Assembly (NCBI GenBank): GCA_017938695.1
Contig: JAGBBA010000047.1
Span: 62,001-126,000 of the forward strand
Direction of reading: 5' to 3'
Source of the DNA: Clostridia bacterium
Lineage (GTDB): Bacteria > Bacillota > Clostridia > Christensenellales > Aristaeellaceae
DNA length: 64,000 bases
Shown in pieces: positions 60,768-64,000 of this stretch. The translations under genes and the position numbers were made by a program. Below the pieces are notes generated by a model. The model ran no database searches, was not told where the DNA came from, and saw only the letters and a list, made by a program, of their open reading frames with translations. Position 1 is the stretch's first letter. Each line of letters begins with the position of its first letter.

Positions 60768-63056
60768 TCAATCCTCCAGTTTCACAATGGGGGCAATGGA
60801 CAGCGCAAACTCCTTCACGCCATATGCCGTGAACTCGATCTGGATGCGTGCTTCCGCGCCGTGGCCATGCAGGGCAACCACAACGCCCTCGCCAAACTTG
60901 CGGTGCATCACCCGGTCGCCGCGCTGGAACAGGCTTTGCATGGCACTGTCTGCGAACTCACGGGCCTTAGAAGGGGTAAAGCCCTTCTGCACACCGGGAA
61001 TGCCCAGCGCATTGCCGCCCAGGGTCAGCTTGGGCTTGCCCAGGTCTGCCATGGCAGGCGTGGAGCGCATGCCATAGTTGGAGCCATAGCCCCGGGGCTG
61101 CGCCTGCTGGGGGGCGTTGCGGAAGGCCTGCTGCTTCTTTTGGCCCCACTCGTCTTCCAGCAGCCGTTCGGGGATCTCATCCAGGAAGCGGCTGGGCGCG
61201 TTATGGTTCACCTGGTTATACAGCATGCGCTGGCTGGCCCGGGACATGAACAGCCGCTTCTGGGCACGGGTGATGCCTACATAGCACAAGCGGCGTTCTT
61301 CCTCGACCCGGTTCTCATCCATCAGGCTGCGGGCCGAGGGGAAGATGCCCTCCTCCAGGCCGGTCATGAACACCGTGGGGAATTCCAGGCCCTTGGCGGA
61401 ATGCAGTGTCATCAGGGTAATATATCCCCGGTCGTCCTCCTGCTGATCCAGGTCGGTCACCAGGGCCACATTCTCCAGGTAGTCTTCCAGGGTGGTGTTC
61501 TCCGTGGCGCGGGCAAATTCTTCCACTGCGCCCATGAATTCCTGAATGTTCTCCACGCGGGCGCGGCTTTCGTCAGTGTCCTCTTTCTGATACTGCTCCA
61601 TCAGCCCGGTTTTCTCGATCAGAAGCTTCACGAAGTCCGTCAGGGGCAGAGCCTCCTTCATGGCCACCAGCATGGTCATCAGCATGAAGAAATCTCCCAC
61701 GCACTTGCGCGGACGGGAGCTGAGGCTCTCGGGAATATCGCTCAGCGCGCTGTATAGCGGCATATCGTTGTCCCGGGCGTGGTTCACCAGCTCCTGCACA
61801 GTGCTTTCGCCAATGGAACGCTTGGGAACGTTGATGATGCGCCGCAGGGACACGTCGTCCGCCGGGTTCACGATCACGCGCAGATAGGCGATCACATCGC
61901 GCACTTCCTTGCGGTCGTAGAACTTCATGCCGCCGAACACCTTGTACGGGATGCCGGAGCGCATGAGCATTTCTTCCACCACGCGGCTCTGGGCATTGGT
62001 GCGGTACAGCACCGCCACATTGCCATAGGGTTCGCCGTGACGGTTCAATTGGCGGATGCGGTCCGCCACCCAGGCGGCTTCTTCCCGTTCGTCACCAGCA
62101 ACATAGAGCTTGATAGCCTCGCCCTCGCCAGCTTCCGTCCACAGGGCCTTTTCCTTGCGTCCTGCATTGTGGGCGATCACCTGGTTGGCCGCATCCAGAA
62201 TATTGGCCGTGGAGCGGTAGTTCTGCTCCAGCTTGATCACCTTGGCATCGGGGTAGTCCTTCTCAAAATCAAGGATATTGCGGATATCCGCGCCGCGCCA
62301 GCCATAGATGGACTGGTCGTCGTCGCCCACCACGCACAGGTTGCGGCTGTGGTCGGTCAGGAGCTTCACCAGCATGTACTGGGCGTAGTTGGTATCCTGG
62401 TATTCGTCCACCAGCACATAACGGAATTTGTTGCGATAATAATCCAGCACCGGCGGATGGTCCGCCAGCAGGGTCAGGGTCTTCACAAGCAGATCATCAA
62501 AGTCCAGGGCGTTCAGGGCCTTCAGCCGGGATTCATACTCCACGAAAACCTCGTGGATCATCTGGCAGCGGTAGTCCCGCTCGCTCTTGGCAAACCACTC
62601 GTCCGGGGACATCAGCTTGTTCTTGGCATCGGATATCTTTGCCTTGAGCTCCCGGGGCGGCAGAAACTTTTCGTCGATATTGAACCGCTTGAGGATTTCC
62701 TTGATCACCGCGCCCTGGTCGTCATCATCATAAATCACAAAGGAACGGGTATAGCCCAGCTTTTCGATATCCCTGCGCAGGATCTTCGCGCAGGTGGAGT
62801 GGAAGGTGGATATCCAGGCATCGTCGGCCTGGTCGCCCACCAGCTGGATAATACGCTCCTTCATTTCCTTGGCAGCCTTGTTGGTAAACGTCAGTGCCAG
62901 GATGGACCAGGGCTGCACGCCGTGATCCATCAAATTCGCCACGCGGCACGTCAGTGCGCGGGTCTTGCCGCTGCCCGCGCCTGCCAGAATAAGCACCGGG
63001 CCTTCCAGCGTTTCAGCAGCCAGCCGCTGCTGTGGGTTGAGCATACTAAGATCCAT
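60768..63056 (-). CDS. pcrA: PcrA/UvrD superfamily 1 DNA helicase
   Basis: 762-residue helicase of the PcrA group: motif I ILAGAGSGKTRALTCRV, motif II VLVDEYQDTNYAQ, motif III GDDDQSIYGWRGA, motif V/VI LMTLHSAKGLEFPTVFM and EEERRLCYVGITRAQ. The C-terminal tail with RVMHRKFGEGVVVAL binds RNA polymerase in homologues. It is normally needed for plasmid rolling-circle replication and nucleotide-excision repair. No LexA box was seen before it. Confidence 0.97.
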   Translation of the reverse strand: MDLSMLNPQQRLAAETLEGPVLILAGAGSGKTRALTCRVANLMDHGVQPWSILALTFTNKAAKEMKERIIQLVGDQADDAWISTFHSTCAKILRRDIEKLGYTRSFVIYDDDDQGAVIKEILKRFNIDEKFLPPRELKAKISDAKNKLMSPDEWFAKSERDYRCQMIHEVFVEYESRLKALNALDFDDLLVKTLTLLADHPPVLDYYRNKFRYVLVDEYQDTNYAQYMLVKLLTDHSRNLCVVGDDDQSIYGWRGADIRNILDFEKDYPDAKVIKLEQNYRSTANILDAANQVIAHNAGRKEKALWTEAGEGEAIKLYVAGDEREEAAWVADRIRQLNRHGEPYGNVAVLYRTNAQSRVVEEMLMRSGIPYKVFGGMKFYDRKEVRDVIAYLRVIVNPADDVSLRRIINVPKRSIGESTVQELVNHARDNDMPLYSALSDIPESLSSRPRKCVGDFFMLMTMLVAMKEALPLTDFVKLLIEKTGLMEQYQKEDTDESRARVENIQEFMGAVEEFARATENTTLEDYLENVALVTDLDQQEDDRGYITLMTLHSAKGLEFPTVFMTGLEEGIFPSARSLMDENRVEEERRLCYVGITRAQKRLFMSRASQRMLYNQVNHNAPSRFLDEIPERLLEDEWGQKKQQAFRNAPQQAQPRGYGSNYGMRSTPAMADLGKPKLTLGGNALGIPGVQKGFTPSKAREFADSAMQSLFQRGDRVMHRKFGEGVVVALHGHGAEARIQIEFTAYGVKEFALSIAPIVKLED

Positions 63057-63091
63057 AAATTTACCTCAAACTTTCTATATTTGGAGCAACC

Positions 63092-63400
63092 TTACTTGAT
63101 ATCAATACCGTCCTTGGCCAGTTCGTCCAGCACATGGTTATAGCCTTCCGCGCCATAGAGCAGCGCGCGGTTCACCCGGCTAATGGTGGCAGAGGATGCA
63201 CCCGTGCGCCGGGCGATCTCCTGATAGGTCACCTTGCTGCGAAGCAGTGCAGCCACCTCCAGCCGCTGGGCAATGCTGCGCAGCTCCGGGATGGTGCAGA
63301 TATCCTCAAAGAAGCAATAGGCTTCTTCGACAGTATTCAGTTTCAGCACCGCCTTCATAAACAGGTCGGCCTGCTCGCTCTTGATTTTCGATTCGATCAT
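63092..63400 (-). CDS. YerC/YecD TrpR-like DNA-binding protein
   Basis: 102 residues with a TrpR-type helix-turn-helix: FFEDICTIPELRSIAQRLEVAALL followed by TYQEIARRTGASSATISRVNRALLYG. In Bacillota it lies immediately before pcrA, as here (35-base gap). The ligand and targets are unsettled. The start at 63400 has AAGGAG; the longer reading has none. Confidence 0.92.
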   Translation of the reverse strand: MIESKIKSEQADLFMKAVLKLNTVEEAYCFFEDICTIPELRSIAQRLEVAALLRSKVTYQEIARRTGASSATISRVNRALLYGAEGYNHVLDELAKDGIDIK

Positions 63401-63576
63401 AACGCCACTCCTTTCGTGCATGAGCCGTACTCTCGCACTTTACCGCACGAATCTATTATATCACGTTTTTCCCGGCCTGACCAGCAGGAATTAACCTTAC
63501 AAAGCACATCTTTTGTCGGATGTGGTATGGTTTTTTCCGTCACATTCCATGCCAGGATGAAACTTGCACAAAACCC

Positions 63577-63605
63577 TTGACAAATAACGCTTTGAGGGCT
63601 ATACT
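63577..63605 (+). promoter_or_regulatory. glnA promoter
   Basis: TTGACA (63577-63582) and TATACT (63600-63605) with 17 bases between, about 70 bases before the start codon. The transcript would begin with the leader hairpin at 63619. Confidence 0.82.
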
Positions 63606-63618
63606 CTCCCCATCAGCC

Positions 63619-63649
63619 GGGTGCTGTGAGAGTGGCTCTCGCGGCACCC
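63619..63649 (+). promoter_or_regulatory. Leader hairpin before the glutamine synthetase gene
   Basis: GGTGCTGTGAGAG-type arm (63619-63632) pairs along 14 positions with CTCTCGCGGCACCC (63636-63649), with two G-T pairs and a three-base loop, followed by TTTGCG. It lies between the promoter and the start codon, where it could be an attenuator, a protein-binding hairpin or a stability element. The T-run is short. Confidence 0.55.
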
Positions 63650-63674
63650 TTTGCGTTATGGAGGAGGAACCCCG

Positions 63675-64000
63675 ATGGCGAAGATGCACGATCTGTTTGG
63701 CAGCAACGTATTCAACGATGCTGTGATGCAGGAACGTCTGCCCAAGGATACCTACAAAGCACTGAAGAAGACCATCGACGACGGCCGCCGGCTCGATCCC
63801 GCCCTGGCCGCTGTTGTTGCCCACGCCATGAAGGAATGGGCCGTGGAAAAGGGCGTGACCCACTACACCCACTGGTTCCAGCCCATGACCGGCATCACCG
63901 CCGAGAAGCACGACAGCTTCATCAGCCCCAAGGACGGCGGCCAGATGATCCTCACCTTCTCCGGCAAGGAGCTTGTCCGCGGCGAAAGCGATGCTTCCTC
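63675..64000 (+). CDS. glnA: Type III glutamine synthetase, N-terminal part (cut by window edge)
   Basis: The first 108 codons of a glutamine synthetase: [18 protein letters not shown], then [55 protein letters not shown], the start of the GSIII (GlnN) family. GSIII enzymes are about 700 residues and occur in Clostridia and Bacteroidota. GGAGG lies before the ATG. The 3-prime part is outside. Confidence 0.94.
   Translation, partial: MAKMHDLFGSNVFNDAVMQERLPKDTYKALKKTIDDGRRLDPALAAVVAHAMKEWAVEKGVTHYTHWFQPMTGITAEKHDSFISPKDGGQMILTFSGKELVRGESDAS

Overview
The window reads as a chromosomal segment of a low-copy, moderately GC-rich, endospore-forming Clostridia-type member of the Bacillota. This is inferred from gene content and order: the yqfC-yqfD-phoH-pgpH-ybeY-era run, a spoIIAA-spoIIAB pair, Asp23-fakA-recG, DUF512-der-plsY-lepA, scpA-scpB, LexA with a Gram-positive style SOS box, two T-box leaders and Clostridia-type galT and type III glutamine synthetase. 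I see no phage, insertion sequence, CRISPR array, rRNA or tRNA gene. Nearly all of the sequence is coding. The only mobile-element hint is the tail of a tyrosine recombinase at the left edge.

Layout. 1-4.9 kb: recombinase tail, a Cys/His-rich small protein divergent from lexA with two LexA boxes between them, then a hemolysin III membrane protein, a free-methionine-sulfoxide reductase and a Ham1-like nucleotide pyrophosphatase, facing galT and a small membrane protein. 5-12.6 kb, minus strand: one long operon yqfC-yqfD-phoH-pgpH-(ybeY-cdd fusion)-era-SDR epimerase. 12.7-16.6 kb: an MreB-family gene, a SleB-like hydrolase, a GNAT gene and a Uup-like ABC-F protein. 16.6-20.8 kb, minus: murA, then a T-box leader controlling a fused TIM-barrel/acyl-CoA ligase gene. 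21-26.6 kb, plus: DUF512 radical SAM, der, plsY, lepA and a SLOG gene. 26.6-32.5 kb: DUF1622 membrane protein, hemW, then asp23-fakA-recG on the minus strand. 32.6-36 kb: a tyrosine T-box leading an aminotransferase, tyrS and a YigZ gene. 36-41.6 kb: a MacAB-like export system, a two-component system and a small alarmone synthetase. 41.6-43 kb: a YdcZ transporter and spoIIAA-spoIIAB with a sigma-H-like promoter but no sigF. 43-51.7 kb: deoD, YgiQ, TetR, ferredoxin, sbcDC and a Cys-rich probable spore protein. 51.8-58.3 kb, minus: alr, M20 amidohydrolase, dppA, ldcA, M50 protease, scpA, scpB and an HMA protein. 58.4-64 kb: a GerQ-like gene, ligA, pcrA, a YerC/TrpR-like regulator, and the start of a type III glutamine synthetase gene.

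How it works together. Most of the window is housekeeping (cell wall, GTPases, replication and repair, chromosome condensation) mixed with sporulation genes. The parts that stand out are regulatory: a T-box whose specifier aligns with a leucine codon and which precedes a two-domain CoA ligase, twin LexA sites shared with an uncharacterised metal-binding-looking protein, a cluster of TTTGCGCA palindromes between murA and DUF512, a hairpin enclosing the start of the YdcZ gene, and an export, two-component and alarmone operon. Functional statements are inferred from recognisable motifs and neighbours; no database search was possible.
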